Positions 52,158-61,343 of a stretch of DNA of 64,000 bases are shown one piece after another (the stretch's first letter is position 1; every line of letters begins with the position of its first letter). The stretch spans positions 23,546-87,545 of the forward strand of contig CABIZB010000008.1 of NCBI GenBank assembly GCA_902363145.1, read 5' to 3'. Under the pieces are notes generated by a model. It did no database searches and had not been told where the DNA came from. It saw only the letters and a list, made by a program, of their open reading frames with translations. Position numbers and translations under genes: made by a program. This DNA is from Oscillospiraceae bacterium. Its GTDB lineage: Bacteria > Bacillota > Clostridia > Oscillospirales > Ruminococcaceae.

Positions 52158-53027
52158 CTAATGCGCGGAAAAAATCGACTTCGCCAGTGCGCCGGATTTG
52201 AACAGGGAGAAACAGAGGATAACGGTGTAGGCTGCAAGGGAGAATATCGCGCTGTGCAGATTGTCCGCTATTATCATGTTGTTTACCAGAACCGCGTAAA
52301 TGCCGACGCATATCATAATGAGGAAGCCTTGAAAACCGATAGCGAACAGGGATTTTAGGTAGTTGTTTCCTATCTGCCCCCATTCCCGGTTAGTCATAGT
52401 TGCAAACGGGATAGGCGATACCGAACAGTAAAGGTAAATTTCTATCATACGCCCGTAGAGGATAACGGTTATCAGTACGGACATGATTTTCATGCACAAG
52501 CTCACAAGGCTTGTTTCCATGACAAGTAAGAGCAGTTCGGGGATTTCCATAGCGTCAAGCCCGCTTTGCATGGAAGCAAGGGCGGCGGCAACATCAATCT
52601 CTGTGCTGCCGCCGATTACCCCCGCCGCGCCGGAAACAACGTGCTGCGCCATATCGAACACCGCCATAGTGATGTCAAAGGTGTGCGTCACAAGGTAGAC
52701 TGCCACAAACGCCTTGAACACCCACTTGAAGAACATGGAAGTGTCAACGTCGTGCATATTGTTCTTTTCCGTTACCATGCTGATAAGCTCATAGCATAGG
52801 ACGTAGGTAATGACAAGCCCCGCAATGGGTACGATTACATTCTCACTAAGGGTCTGTATCATGGAGAATATATTTGCGTTCCACCCTTGCGGGGTCTGCC
52901 CTACCTCTGCGGCGATAGTGCCGACTTTTTCGTTTACGTCCCCGAACATAGTTGACAGATTACCGTTTATGGCTCCTATGAGGATTTCCTTTATCCATTC
53001 GTTAATCGCGTCAAGTATGCTCTGCAT
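52158..53027 (-). CDS. VirB6/TrbL-like conjugal transfer protein (CD1112 type)
   Basis: 289 aa with at least five membrane helices (VIVPIAGLVITYVLCYEL, VFKAFVAVYLVTHTFDI, LFAIGFQGFLIMICVGIYAVL). MNEWIKEILIGAINGNLSTMF-type start. Forms the inner-membrane part of the DNA channel. Stands 19 bp downstream of the maff2 3' fragment. Confidence 0.85.
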   Translation of the reverse strand: MQSILDAINEWIKEILIGAINGNLSTMFGDVNEKVGTIAAEVGQTPQGWNANIFSMIQTLSENVIVPIAGLVITYVLCYELISMVTEKNNMHDVDTSMFFKWVFKAFVAVYLVTHTFDITMAVFDMAQHVVSGAAGVIGGSTEIDVAAALASMQSGLDAMEIPELLLLVMETSLVSLCMKIMSVLITVILYGRMIEIYLYCSVSPIPFATMTNREWGQIGNNYLKSLFAIGFQGFLIMICVGIYAVLVNNMIIADNLHSAIFSLAAYTVILCFSLFKSGALAKSIFSAH

Positions 53028-53046
53028 AAGCCTTTACCCGCGCTTC

Positions 53047-53139
53047 TTAACCGAACAGCCCGGAAAGCAGCGGTACAAGGGTCATGCCGATAAGGGCAAC
53101 GCCGCCGCCCGCCATAAGCTGCTTCATGCCCTGGCTTTT
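53047..53139 (-). pseudogene. maff2, 3' fragment
   Basis: Encodes KSQGMKQLMAGGGVALIG and on to the stop, the C-terminal 30 residues of a Maff2-family membrane protein. The 5' fragment lies 9.2 kb away at 62360-62484. Joining them across one AA dinucleotide gives an uninterrupted 71-aa protein with the expected NPGAKSQG junction. Confidence 0.9.
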
Positions 53140-53163
53140 TACTGATGTGCGATAAAGAAGTAA
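53140..53163. repeat. Terminal inverted repeat, left end of nested element
   Basis: Contains GCGATAAAGAAGTAA, also present inverted as TTACTTCTTTATCG at 62336-62349. Inside it a stem CCTATCCG/CGGATAGG (53189-53196, 53213-53220) terminates the recombinase transcript. Confidence 0.85.
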
Positions 53164-53227
53164 TAGAAATGTAAAAAATTTTGCCGTTCCTATCCGGCAC
53201 TTAGGGCTGTGTCGGATAGGTCGGGCG

Positions 53228-54847
53228 TTAGGCTTCGGGCAAGTCAATCTTGCCGACAAAGCTGTAATAAATCTCAATGTCCTGCCTGCGGGTGCCGTTC
53301 TCGTCATAGCTGCACTCATGCACGACGATTTTCTCAATCATCTCCCGCAAGAGGGTGGGGGTAAGTTCCTCAAAGGCAAGGTGCTTTCGGACGATACCCA
53401 TAAACTTTTCCGCGTTGACGGTGGCGGCCTGCGACTTATCCAGTTCTTCCTGCAAAGCGGCGGCGCGGTCTTTCAGTTCCCGCTGCTCCTGCTCATAGTC
53501 TGCCGACAGTTCCATGAAACGCTCGTCGCTGATTTTGCCGTTCACATTATCCTCGTACAGCCGCTTGATAATGCGGCTCACTTCGGCAATGCGTTCCTGC
53601 GCCTGTTCAAGCTGTTTGGTGGCTGCGGCGGTCTTTCTCTTGCCGCCGATCTCGTTCTGCTGGATAAGCAGCTTCACAAAGCGGCTCTCATGCTTGGCGG
53701 CGTATTCCGTCACTTGCCGGAGATTGGAGAGGACACCGGCGGTCAACAGGTCGGTGCGGATAAAGTGCGCCGTACAGTCGCGGGTGCGCTTCTTGTAGCT
53801 GCCGCAAATGTAACAGTCCTGCTTGCGGTTTTTGTTCTGATACCGCTGCTGATACATCACATGGCCGCAGTCGGCGCAGAACAGCATACCGGAGAACAGC
53901 CCCACTTCATCATAGCGGTTCGGGCGTTTGCGCTGCTTGCGTAACTCCTGCACGCGCTCCCATGTTTCCCGGTCTATGATAGGCTCATGGTGGTTCTCAA
54001 AAACAGCCTGCTTCTCCACGGGGTTCTCTACACTGTGCTTGACCTTGTAAGAGGGCTTCTCCGTCTTGAAGTTTACCAGACAGCCGGTGTACTCCCGGTT
54101 TTCGAGGATATGAACGACGGTGTTCGTCGCCCATTTGCACTCATAGCCGGGGTGGTATCGGCGGGTGCTGCCCGTCCTACGGTATTCCAGCGTCCCCGGC
54201 GTGGGGATTTGCTGCTCCGTAAGCATACGGGCAATCTTGGTCGGGCCGTTCCCGGCAAGGCAAAGCTGGTATATCTGCTGGACAACCGGCGCGGTTTCCA
54301 CGTCAACGAGATAGTTCTCGTCCTCGTCCATGAGGTAGCCATAGACCGGCTTGCTGGTAACGGGCTTGCCGCTCATGCCTTTTGCTCTCTTAACTGCCTT
54401 GATTTTCTTGCTCGTATCTCTCACCAGCCATTCGTTGAACAGATTTCGCAGAGGGGTAAAATCGTTGTCCATGCCGCCGTTTGCGCTGTCCACATTGTCG
54501 TTGACAGCGATAAACCGCACGCCCTTTTGGGGGAACAGCATTTCCGTGTAAAATCCCACCTGCAAGTAGTTTCGCCCTAACCGGCTCATGTCCTTGACGA
54601 TGACCGTACCCACTTTCCCGGCTTCAATGTCTGCAAGCATGGCTTGAAAACCGGGGCGCTGGAAGTTTGCGCCGGAAAAGCCGTCGTCGGTGTACCAGCG
54701 CAGATTGGTAAAGCCATTCTGCTTGGCGTAGGTTTCCAAAATACGCTTTTGGTTGGAAATGGAATTGCTTTCGCCTTGCAACTCGTCCTCATGGGACAAT
54801 CTCGGATAAAGGGCGGTAATGAGGTTTTGGGTGGCTTGTCTTAACAT
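53228..54847 (-). CDS. Large serine recombinase of the nested element
   Basis: 539 aa. Catalytic ALYPRLSHED with Ser18, [28 protein letters not shown]; recombinase domain (RRTGSTRRYHPGYECKW); zinc ribbon LFCADCGHVMY ... CYICGSYKKRTRDC; coiled-coil end. Placed 65 bp from the left end of the element it integrates. Related to but clearly distinct from the ICE recombinase at 29808. Its target is the GCGAAAAGCC site in maff2. Confidence 0.92.
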   Translation of the reverse strand: MLRQATQNLITALYPRLSHEDELQGESNSISNQKRILETYAKQNGFTNLRWYTDDGFSGANFQRPGFQAMLADIEAGKVGTVIVKDMSRLGRNYLQVGFYTEMLFPQKGVRFIAVNDNVDSANGGMDNDFTPLRNLFNEWLVRDTSKKIKAVKRAKGMSGKPVTSKPVYGYLMDEDENYLVDVETAPVVQQIYQLCLAGNGPTKIARMLTEQQIPTPGTLEYRRTGSTRRYHPGYECKWATNTVVHILENREYTGCLVNFKTEKPSYKVKHSVENPVEKQAVFENHHEPIIDRETWERVQELRKQRKRPNRYDEVGLFSGMLFCADCGHVMYQQRYQNKNRKQDCYICGSYKKRTRDCTAHFIRTDLLTAGVLSNLRQVTEYAAKHESRFVKLLIQQNEIGGKRKTAAATKQLEQAQERIAEVSRIIKRLYEDNVNGKISDERFMELSADYEQEQRELKDRAAALQEELDKSQAATVNAEKFMGIVRKHLAFEELTPTLLREMIEKIVVHECSYDENGTRRQDIEIYYSFVGKIDLPEA

Positions 54848-54870
54848 AAAATCCTCCGTTTCCGACAGCC

Positions 54871-54917
54871 AGCCCCACTATTCCGTAGCTTTATTGTACC
54901 ACGGAATAGCGGGGGCT
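54871..54917 (-). promoter_or_regulatory. Recombinase promoter inside an inverted repeat
   Basis: AGCCCC-A-CTATTCCGT (54871-54886) and ACGGAATAG-C-GGGGGCT (54901-54917) flank the minus-strand -10 box TACAAT (54893-54898), 45 bp before the start codon. A half-site ACGGAATAGCGGGG recurs at 62291-62304 near the element's other end. Likely bound by a repressor or directionality factor. Confidence 0.6.
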
Positions 54918-54958
54918 GTATAGCGGCAAAAGTGTAAAATCTGCTTCTTTATGATTTG

Positions 54959-55147
54959 TCAAATTTCCGGTTTTTGTGTAGCAGCGGCTTCCGCTTCCAG
55001 TACCCGCGCCATTTTGTCGGCGGCGGTGGTCGTGGTATCTTTCTTGAAATAGCCGAACACGACAAGGACGGAATTGCCCATGCGGATTTCCGTCACGCAG
55101 TCGGGGCGGCGGGCTGTGCGGGTGTCGTGCTGCTTGTTATCTGCCAT
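54959..55147 (-). CDS. TnpW-like small protein of the nested element
   Basis: 62 aa from ATG 55147 (AAAGGAG upstream). CVTEIRMGNSVLVVFGYFKK, TAADKMARVLEAEA follows the strand-strand-helix scheme of TnpW proteins and sits just ahead of the recombinase gene as usual. Confidence 0.6.
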   Translation of the reverse strand: MADNKQHDTRTARRPDCVTEIRMGNSVLVVFGYFKKDTTTTAADKMARVLEAEAAATQKPEI

Positions 55148-55161
55148 AGGCAATACTCCTT

Positions 55162-56004
55162 TCAGTCGGTAATCAGTTTCTTCATGCTCTCCATTTTCCG
55201 CTGCGCGGCTTCCTGCCGGAAGTTGTCGCCGGTAAAGCGTACCGGGACGCACATGGAAATCAGGCGGTCATAAATCCGGGAATGTGCGGTGTCCTCTGGG
55301 TTCCGCAGGTCGTCCAGCGTGAGGTTGGTCGTGACGATCAGCGGCTTGCCGCTGCGGTAACGGCTGTCAATCACATTGAAAACCTGTTCCAGCCCGTATT
55401 CGGTGCCGCGCTCCATGCCGAAGTCGTCAAGGATAAGCAGCGGATAGCGGCAAAGGCGGGAAATGTACTCGTTGCGGTTCTCAAAGCTGGCGGCAAGGTC
55501 GTTGAGGATAAGGGCAAAGTTCGTCATGTGAACGGGGATTTCTTTCTCCATGAGGGCGTTTGCGATACAGCCCGCAAGGTAGCTTTTCCCGGTTCCCACG
55601 CCGCCCCAGAACAAGCAGCCGATATTGTCGGCTCGCATATCCTCCCAGTGTTCCACATACCGGCGGGCAATCCCGGCCTGCGGGTTCCTGCCGTTGTCGT
55701 TCTCAAAAGTCCAGTCCCGCATGGTGGGGTCGGTAAAGCCCCGGCGTTTCAGTTCCTCCACGGTGTCAAGGTGCCTGCGCCGCTTCTCGGCGGCCTCCCG
55801 TTCCTCGCGGGCGGCTCTCTGGCAGTCGCACTCTGCCGGGTGGCGGTCACGGCCAAAGATAGCGGCCTTATCCGGCGCAAAATAGGCTTCTTTCGGCTTA
55901 CGGCACTTGCCGCAGTACAGTAAACCGTCCTCGCCGGTGTAGTCCTCCGGCTCCGGGGTGACAGTCGTCATATTCTCCAAAACAGCGTTGATTTCGTTCT
56001 TCAT
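55162..56004 (-). CDS. DnaC/IstB-like helicase-loader ATPase
   Basis: 280 aa from ATG 56004, overlapping the initiator stop. N-terminal zinc knuckle (LLYCGKCRKPK ... ECDCQ), then AAA+: Walker A WGGVGTGKSYLAG near 138, Walker B LLILDDFGME near 195, sensor VTTNLTLDDL. Loads replicative helicase in DnaC-type proteins. With the initiator it suggests that the element replicates autonomously after excision. Confidence 0.88.
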   Translation of the reverse strand: MKNEINAVLENMTTVTPEPEDYTGEDGLLYCGKCRKPKEAYFAPDKAAIFGRDRHPAECDCQRAAREEREAAEKRRRHLDTVEELKRRGFTDPTMRDWTFENDNGRNPQAGIARRYVEHWEDMRADNIGCLFWGGVGTGKSYLAGCIANALMEKEIPVHMTNFALILNDLAASFENRNEYISRLCRYPLLILDDFGMERGTEYGLEQVFNVIDSRYRSGKPLIVTTNLTLDDLRNPEDTAHSRIYDRLISMCVPVRFTGDNFRQEAAQRKMESMKKLITD

Positions 56005-56759
56005 AAACTCTCGCCCTCCTTGCATGAGTAGTCTGGTATGCCCTTTTTCGGGGCTTTCTTGGCTGCGTCCTCCTGCGCCCATTTGTAGATTGTGGCGGCA
56101 TGGCTGTGGTATCGCTTGCCGCTGGACGCGATATGGCAGGATAGCCGGTCAATGTAGTAGTTCCATTTGTCGGGCAGGTCTGCTTTCAGCCCGTCCAGTT
56201 CTGCTTGCGAAAGAAAGACATTTTCATACCGGCCATAGGCAGCGCGGGCGGGTTGTCCCGTATCTAACTCTCGCTCTCTCTCTTTTTCTATCTCTATCTC
56301 TTTCTCTATCTCTATCTCTGGTGGACAAATGTCCGCTTGATATGGTGGACATTTGTCCGCCCCGGCCTTTGGCAAGGCTTTTTGTTCCTGCAAAGCCAGC
56401 CTTGCCCGCCGTTTTCGCTCCCCCTCGGTAGAGGATTGGCCGATCAGCAGTTCAATATTGCTCATATACAGCGCGCCGCTTGGCAGCGGCTCTACAAGCC
56501 CCAGCTTCATAAAAATCTGCAAGGCTCGTTCTACGGTGCCGACTTGCTGGCGGGTAATGGTGGCAATCATCTGCGCGGTGTAGGGGATATTTTCATCAAG
56601 CTGCAACTTTCCGCCGTTTTTCAGCGATTTCAGGTACAGTTTCAAGAGAATGTTGGAATAGAGGATACCGTCCTGCATACTTTCCAGCAGCACGATAGCG
56701 TCCTCGTCAAAGTAATTCTCTTTCAGCTTGAGGTAGTAGTATTTTCGGTTGTCTGACAT
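56001..56759 (-). CDS. Replication initiator with phage-replisome-organizer N-terminal domain
   Basis: 252 aa from ATG 56759 (AGGAGG upstream). The winged-helix N-terminal domain (YYYLKLKENYFDEDAIVLLE, TITRQQVGTVERALQIF) is typical of replisome organizers. A low-complexity stretch EIEIEKEIEIEKERERE is encoded by a hexanucleotide-like repeat (56268-56321). The C-terminal part (WNYYIDRLSCHIAS, ATIYKWAQED) resembles DnaB-loader-binding regions. Coupled to the DnaC-like gene. Confidence 0.8.
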   Translation of the reverse strand: MSDNRKYYYLKLKENYFDEDAIVLLESMQDGILYSNILLKLYLKSLKNGGKLQLDENIPYTAQMIATITRQQVGTVERALQIFMKLGLVEPLPSGALYMSNIELLIGQSSTEGERKRRARLALQEQKALPKAGADKCPPYQADICPPEIEIEKEIEIEKERERELDTGQPARAAYGRYENVFLSQAELDGLKADLPDKWNYYIDRLSCHIASSGKRYHSHAATIYKWAQEDAAKKAPKKGIPDYSCKEGESL

Positions 56760-56871
56760 GGTTCCTCCTTTGGGTGGATTTGGGGCGTTTGTACGCATTT
56801 AGAACGCCGTTTCCGGGGGAAAAGGATAAATGTATCGCGTACCCTTTGACACCCACGAAAAAAGCCTGGAT

Positions 56872-57258
56872 TTATGCGGGTTTGAAAGGCTCTAAAGCGT
56901 GACATCTCTGCCTTTGTTTCCGCTTTCTCTCGGCGGCTTTGATTTTCTTCATGCGTCCGGCGCAGTCGGGGCAGTATTTTCCCCGATTGGATTTGGGGAC
57001 AAATGCCGCGCCGCAGACGGCACACCGTTTCCGGCTCCCCCGGTACAAGAGGGCTGCGGCCAGTTCCCCGTCAAGGGGCAGGACAGCCACACGGAACCAG
57101 CGGCACATGAGGGAAAGGGAAATGCTCTGGACGCACACGCAAGGCTCTCCGTCGTCTAACAGCAGGCAATTCCCCTCGTCATAGTTACAGCACTCATGTA
57201 CCAGCCGCCGCGCCCGCCGGTGCTGGCGGTAGTCCATTCTCGGTAACTTATCGCTCAT
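56872..57258 (-). CDS. Cysteine-rich VLP-domain protein of the nested element
   Basis: 128 aa from ATG 57258 (AAAGGAGCAG upstream). HECCNYDEGNCLLLDDGEPC, WFRVAVLP, zinc ribbon KRCAVCGAAF/GKYCPDCAGR, basic tail. Homologous to 37737-38102 of the host ICE. It overlaps the relaxase end by 11 bp. Function unknown; presumably relaxosome or DNA-binding. Confidence 0.85.
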   Translation of the reverse strand: MSDKLPRMDYRQHRRARRLVHECCNYDEGNCLLLDDGEPCVCVQSISLSLMCRWFRVAVLPLDGELAAALLYRGSRKRCAVCGAAFVPKSNRGKYCPDCAGRMKKIKAAERKRKQRQRCHALEPFKPA

Positions 57259-58882
57259 GGCTCTGCTCCTTTCTGCGGCGGGGTTCCTCCCGGCGCAAAA
57301 TCTGGTCGATGTTCCGCTTGACGGTCTGCAACTCCTTGAACCGCTGTTTCTGTTCGTGATAGGTGTTATACAGGCCGTCTTTCTCGGAGATAAGCTGCTC
57401 GATCTCGGCCTGCAACGCTTTCCGGGCGGGCAGTTTGGTAATGCCATGCGCCTTGAAATACCGGGCGGCTGCGTCGGCTATGATAAAATCACTCTCGTTT
57501 GCCTGCCGGTATGCGTCACGGGCTTTCTGCGATTTCTGCGCCCGCAGCCCGTCGCGGGCGGGCTTGGTCTTGGCATAGGCAAGTACCTGTTGCTGCAACT
57601 CCTTTTTCCCTTGTAGCTTTGTTTCCAGCGTTTTCAACTTGCCGCTGGTCTGGCGCATTTCCTGATAGGCGGTATCAACGGCGGCTTCTAACTGCTCCGG
57701 GGAAGTGAAGCCGTATTCCTGATACACATTCAGCGTCGCGGCCATTTGTTTGAGGTTGTGCATGGTCGCCCAGCGTTCATAGCCCCGGCCTTTGCCCTCG
57801 GCCATTTTCTGCTCAATGTCCACAAGCCGCTGCACACCGTCCTGTTTCGGGGCGGTTTGTGGGACTTTTGTGGGCTGTATGCCGGTTTTCCCATGCCGGG
57901 GGTATTCGGGTATGGCTGCGGGCTTTTCTGCGGCTCTGGCGGCGTTCTGCTCCAAAACGGCAAAGACAGCGGCGCGGTCAAAGTCGTCACCCAGCTTTCG
58001 GGCGGTAATGGGCTTTGTCCTGTCCGGCGTGAGATAGGATAGCCGCCCCCGGCTCTCCTTGACGGCCACGCCCTCCCGCAGCAGCAGAGAGGAAAAGTCC
58101 TCGAATGAGGTCGCCGCAGACAGCGCGGCGCGTATGGTCTGCCGCAGCTTCTCCTTGTTCGTTTCAAACTTGGTCTGCCGGGGCGTGATACCGTCTGCAA
58201 TCATGGGGGCGTTCTGCTTGTCCAGCGCGGCCTGTCCCTTTTTCTGCGCCCAATACTCCCGGTCTGTGACGCGGTTCTTGCTGCCGTTCAAGAGGTCGAT
58301 TTGGTAAAGCCCCTCCCGGTGGCACATTTCCATGACTTCGGACTTGAAGTAGCGCAAGGCAGCGTCGGTACAGCGGTGCTTGCAACCGGCTTTCGTGTCG
58401 GCTGGCCTGTCCATGTAGGGCAGGAACGGGACTTCCTCTATCCGCAGGCTGTTAATGACGATATGCACATGGATATTGCCGCTGTGATTATGCCCGTCCG
58501 GGTGGGTACATACAAGGGCTTGGTGGCCGGGGAAATGCTCGGCGCAAAACTTCTCGCCCAATGCCTGCGCCCGGTCTACGGTCAAGCCGTTGTCCGGGCC
58601 GTCCCGTGGGTCAAAGCTGATGATATAGTGGTGGCTTTTCACATCTTCCCGCCGCTGGTTCTTCCCATAGCGGAGATTTGCCCGCATACAGGCAACGGCA
58701 AAATCCTCCCCGCCGCAGTTCAGCGTGGACAGCCGGTAGTCCTCGCGGGGGATAAGCCTGCCGGTTTCATCAAGGACGGGCTTCATGGTAAACTCGTCAT
58801 GCTCGAAAAGCAGGTATTGTTCGGCGGCTCCGTAGTCGGCATTTTTAGAGTTGATATGCTTGAGTGTTGCCAACTGCGTCAC
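57248..58882 (-). CDS. Relaxase of the nested mobilizable element
   Basis: 544 aa. N-terminal MTQLATLKHINSKNADYG, SHHYIISFDPRD, and the metal-binding motif HPDGHNHSGNIHVHIVINS near 125-143. The C-terminal half is a coiled coil (YQEMRQTSGKLKTLETKLQG). A different subfamily from the two relaxases at 26305 and 35898. MobC overlaps by 38 bp; oriT candidate upstream. It would mobilise the element through a helper ICE channel. Confidence 0.9.
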   Translation of the reverse strand: MTQLATLKHINSKNADYGAAEQYLLFEHDEFTMKPVLDETGRLIPREDYRLSTLNCGGEDFAVACMRANLRYGKNQRREDVKSHHYIISFDPRDGPDNGLTVDRAQALGEKFCAEHFPGHQALVCTHPDGHNHSGNIHVHIVINSLRIEEVPFLPYMDRPADTKAGCKHRCTDAALRYFKSEVMEMCHREGLYQIDLLNGSKNRVTDREYWAQKKGQAALDKQNAPMIADGITPRQTKFETNKEKLRQTIRAALSAATSFEDFSSLLLREGVAVKESRGRLSYLTPDRTKPITARKLGDDFDRAAVFAVLEQNAARAAEKPAAIPEYPRHGKTGIQPTKVPQTAPKQDGVQRLVDIEQKMAEGKGRGYERWATMHNLKQMAATLNVYQEYGFTSPEQLEAAVDTAYQEMRQTSGKLKTLETKLQGKKELQQQVLAYAKTKPARDGLRAQKSQKARDAYRQANESDFIIADAAARYFKAHGITKLPARKALQAEIEQLISEKDGLYNTYHEQKQRFKELQTVKRNIDQILRREEPRRRKEQSHER

Positions 58883-59243
58883 CTACTTTCTGTAAGACTT
58901 CATACTTGAGGGCGGCAAGGTCGGCTATGGCGGCGCGTACCTCGCCGGAGAGGGCGTTATAGGGTGCGCCGTACTCATTCAGATACCGGGCAATCTGATT
59001 GAGGTTGCCGCCGATCCTGCCGTACTCGGCGGTCAGCTTCCCGACAGCGGAGAGCAGTTCGTCATTGACCGCCGACACATGGATAACGGGGCGTATGGTG
59101 GTGCGCCGTATCGCCTGCCGGAGAAATTCCGACTGGCTGATACCATAGGGCGCAAGCCGCGCTGTGAAGTCGGCGTATTCATCTTCGGACAGCCGGGTTT
59201 TCACAACGCGGCTGCGGTGGGGTGTGTTGTATTTCTTTCGCAT
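58845..59243 (-). CDS. MobC-like relaxosome protein of the nested element
   Basis: 132 aa from ATG 59243 (AAAGGAGGTTACGACC upstream). VVKTRLSEDEYADFTARLAP, SQSEFLRQAIRRTTIRP (ribbon-helix-helix), and the MobC motif RIGGNLNQIARYLNE. Overlaps the relaxase. Confidence 0.85.
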   Translation of the reverse strand: MRKKYNTPHRSRVVKTRLSEDEYADFTARLAPYGISQSEFLRQAIRRTTIRPVIHVSAVNDELLSAVGKLTAEYGRIGGNLNQIARYLNEYGAPYNALSGEVRAAIADLAALKYEVLQKVGDAVGNTQAYQL

Positions 59244-59310
59244 GGTCGTAACCTCCTTTCTTGCCGCATGAGCGCGGCGGGGATAAGCGGCGCAAGCCGC
59301 AAAGCAGGGT

Positions 59311-59392
59311 TTGGGGAAGGCACTCCCCAACAAGTTTCCCGCGAGGGGCAAAACCGCAGAATTGCGGATTTTGGCACCGTGGTAGAAACTTG
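59311..59392. other. Candidate oriT of the nested element
   Basis: TTGGGGA/TCCCCAA (59311-59330), then CAAGTTTC/GAAACTTG (59331-59338, 59385-59392) enclosing CCGCA/TGCGG. It shares the TTGGG-loop-CCCAA signature of the other oriTs. The following 59393-59839 holds several AAATTTGCCAAACGG-like repeats but no gene I can support. Confidence 0.6.
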
Positions 59393-59839
59393 CTCTTAGT
59401 AAGCCGCAGACTGCCTCTGTCCGGGCTTTTCCGTACATAGAGCGAACGGGGCGGGGCTTTCAGCCCGCTGTGCGCGGTCTTTTTCCCTTTCGCCAAAGAT
59501 ACATTTGAAAGGCCGCCAGCTACCCGCTGAACGGGGATTTTTCAAATTTTCTTTTGCCTTAGTAATCCGGGAAACAGGATTTTGGCAACCGGCGGGGCAG
59601 AGAAATTTTCCTTTCACTCCCTACAACACCGCGTTTTGAAATTTGCCAAACGGGGCAGGCAGCTTTTTCTGGCTTCACCTACCTACTACGGGTGGCTTTG
59701 CGATTTTGCCAAACGGACAACAAAAAAAGCAGCAAATCTTTTTCAGACTTACTGCTTTCGCTGGCCGCCGGTGACGGCTGGTATTCAGTTTAGTAAAAGG
59801 CTATCAGGCAAATGATGTTGAAAGTGATTTTGCGGTGTC

Positions 59840-60037
59840 TTAAAGCAGTTCCAACGCTCTTTTATACAGTGGGTCTAATTCACACCCGCAACTTCCACAT
59901 TCCTCATCAGCCTGCTTAATTGCTGATATTAAAGATTCTTTATCAGATTTTCCGTCTAACCATTGTTGCGCGGGAATAGCTATTAAATCCCAACCGGATG
60001 CAACAAATTTTTGCATAATAGTTTTTAATTCTTCCAT
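59840..60037 (-). CDS. Small hypothetical protein (65 aa)
   Basis: AAAGGAG lies before the ATG. LKTIMQKFVASGWDLIAIPA, WLDGKSDKESLISAIKQADE, ECGSCGCELDPLYKRALEL: helical with a Cys cluster. Pattern common to small proteins of Clostridial mobile elements; no known function. Confidence 0.6.
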   Translation of the reverse strand: MEELKTIMQKFVASGWDLIAIPAQQWLDGKSDKESLISAIKQADEECGSCGCELDPLYKRALELL

Positions 60038-60117
60038 AGTGCGGCTCCTTTCAAGATAGCAACTGACAAATTTGCGGTTACTCTGATTTTACCATATCTA
60101 CAGTGCAAGGTCTATGC

Positions 60118-60315
60118 TTATCGGTCAAATCTGAACTTGAATAGCGCGGCAATTAGCTGTTGTTTCACATATTCCTCAACCTCGGCGTTGACCTGCCCGC
60201 GTACTTTGGAAAAGTAGCGGATATATCCGGCGTAGTGGGAAAGAACGGCGTTTACCGCGTCCGGGTCGCCCTCATGCGCTTTGACGATTGTTTCATAGGG
60301 GAGAAGTTTACTCAT
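60118..60315 (-). CDS. Helix-turn-helix protein, Orf8 type, of the nested element
   Basis: 65 aa. LPYETIVKAHEGDPDAVNAV, LSHYAGYIRYFSK is the Orf8-type motif. It overlaps the sigma-like gene by 8 bp, mirroring the Orf7-Orf8 pair at 32227-32899. Confidence 0.8.
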   Translation of the reverse strand: MSKLLPYETIVKAHEGDPDAVNAVLSHYAGYIRYFSKVRGQVNAEVEEYVKQQLIAALFKFRFDR

Positions 60316-60730
60316 AGTCTTTCCCCTCCATGAGCCGCCGCAACCGTTTCAAAGCAAGCTGGATATGCCGCCCCGCTGTGCTGCGTGTCCGTCCGATATG
60401 TACGCCGATCACTCGCTGCGGCTGGCGCAGGAAGTAGTAACGGAAAATTTTTTCCTGTGTCTGCTCCGGCAAACGGGCAAGGGCGGCGGCAAGTTCCGCA
60501 TGGTACAGAACGGCGGTCTGGCCGCAGGCCGTAAAAAGATATTCTTCAAGCTGCTCCGGCTCGGCAAGCTGGACAAACTTCTCATTCATCAGGTAGTCAA
60601 GGGAAACTTCCCGTTCCCACCTCCGGCGCAGCTTCAAAATTATATCTATGGCTGCGTGACGAATGACAATCTTGCAAAAGGCATTGAATGTGTACTGGAT
60701 ATGCACTTTGTAGGCTTCATCTTCGGTCAT
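60308..60730 (-). CDS. Sigma-70-like regulator, Orf7 type, of the nested element
   Basis: 140 aa from ATG 60730 (GAGGGGGA upstream). YTFNAFCKIVIRHAAIDIIL and region 4 ALARLPEQTQEKIFRYYFLR, GRTRSTAGRHIQLALKRL. Paired with the Orf8-type gene. The 60731-60896 stretch upstream holds no other gene. Confidence 0.8.
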   Translation of the reverse strand: MTEDEAYKVHIQYTFNAFCKIVIRHAAIDIILKLRRRWEREVSLDYLMNEKFVQLAEPEQLEEYLFTACGQTAVLYHAELAAALARLPEQTQEKIFRYYFLRQPQRVIGVHIGRTRSTAGRHIQLALKRLRRLMEGKDYE

Positions 60731-60896
60731 GGAAATTCCCCCTCTCTGAATAATAGTGCGGGGCGGCAGCACTCCTTGCTGTCGCCCCTTGATTGCCTAC
60801 CAGCAAAGACGGGCGGGACTGTCAACGGCGGCGCGTATGCGCCGTTCATCTTGACCGTTGACTGGCTCGGCTGGCTTTGCTATTTCATTATCTCTT

Positions 60897-61340
60897 TCAA
60901 TTATTGTCAAAGGAAATATAGATAGTTAAACTATCTGGTATGTAACTGATACTCAACCACTTATCTTCGTTTGATAAAAGTGTCCCAATCGAAACATAGT
61001 TTCCCTCTTCGATTTCCTCCGATACATTCTCAATTACGGAAAAACCTTCTTGGTTCAAAACCTCCATGTACTCGCTATAGTCGTCGTCGCTAATGCCGGT
61101 AAGGTTGACACTGCAATTTTCATGTTCTGTATCAAGTGTTGCCCATGCAACCGTACCGGGCGGAATAGGAAGCCCCTCTGTGTATTCATTAACAGGCCAG
61201 ATACCCTTGTCAAGAGTGGTAATACTGTTAGATTGTATATTGCTCTCATTACCTGTGGGTGTAGACGAAATAGTTTGATTAGAACACGCGGCCAAAGAAA
61301 TTATGAATATGATTGCCAATACAGAAATATACTTCTTCAT
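60897..61340 (-). CDS. Lipoprotein, cargo operon of the nested element
   Basis: 147 aa with a lipobox (IISLAAC, Cys19). Ser/Thr/Asn-rich linker, then a compact domain (YTEGLPIPPGTVAWATL, YSEYMEVLNQEGFSVIENV, LTIYISFD). Low GC compared with flanks. Three bases after the DUF1700 gene. Function unknown; possibly the surface sensor or effector controlled by PadR. Confidence 0.7.
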   Translation of the reverse strand: MKKYISVLAIIFIISLAACSNQTISSTPTGNESNIQSNSITTLDKGIWPVNEYTEGLPIPPGTVAWATLDTEHENCSVNLTGISDDDYSEYMEVLNQEGFSVIENVSEEIEEGNYVSIGTLLSNEDKWLSISYIPDSLTIYISFDNN

Positions 61341-61343
61341 AAG

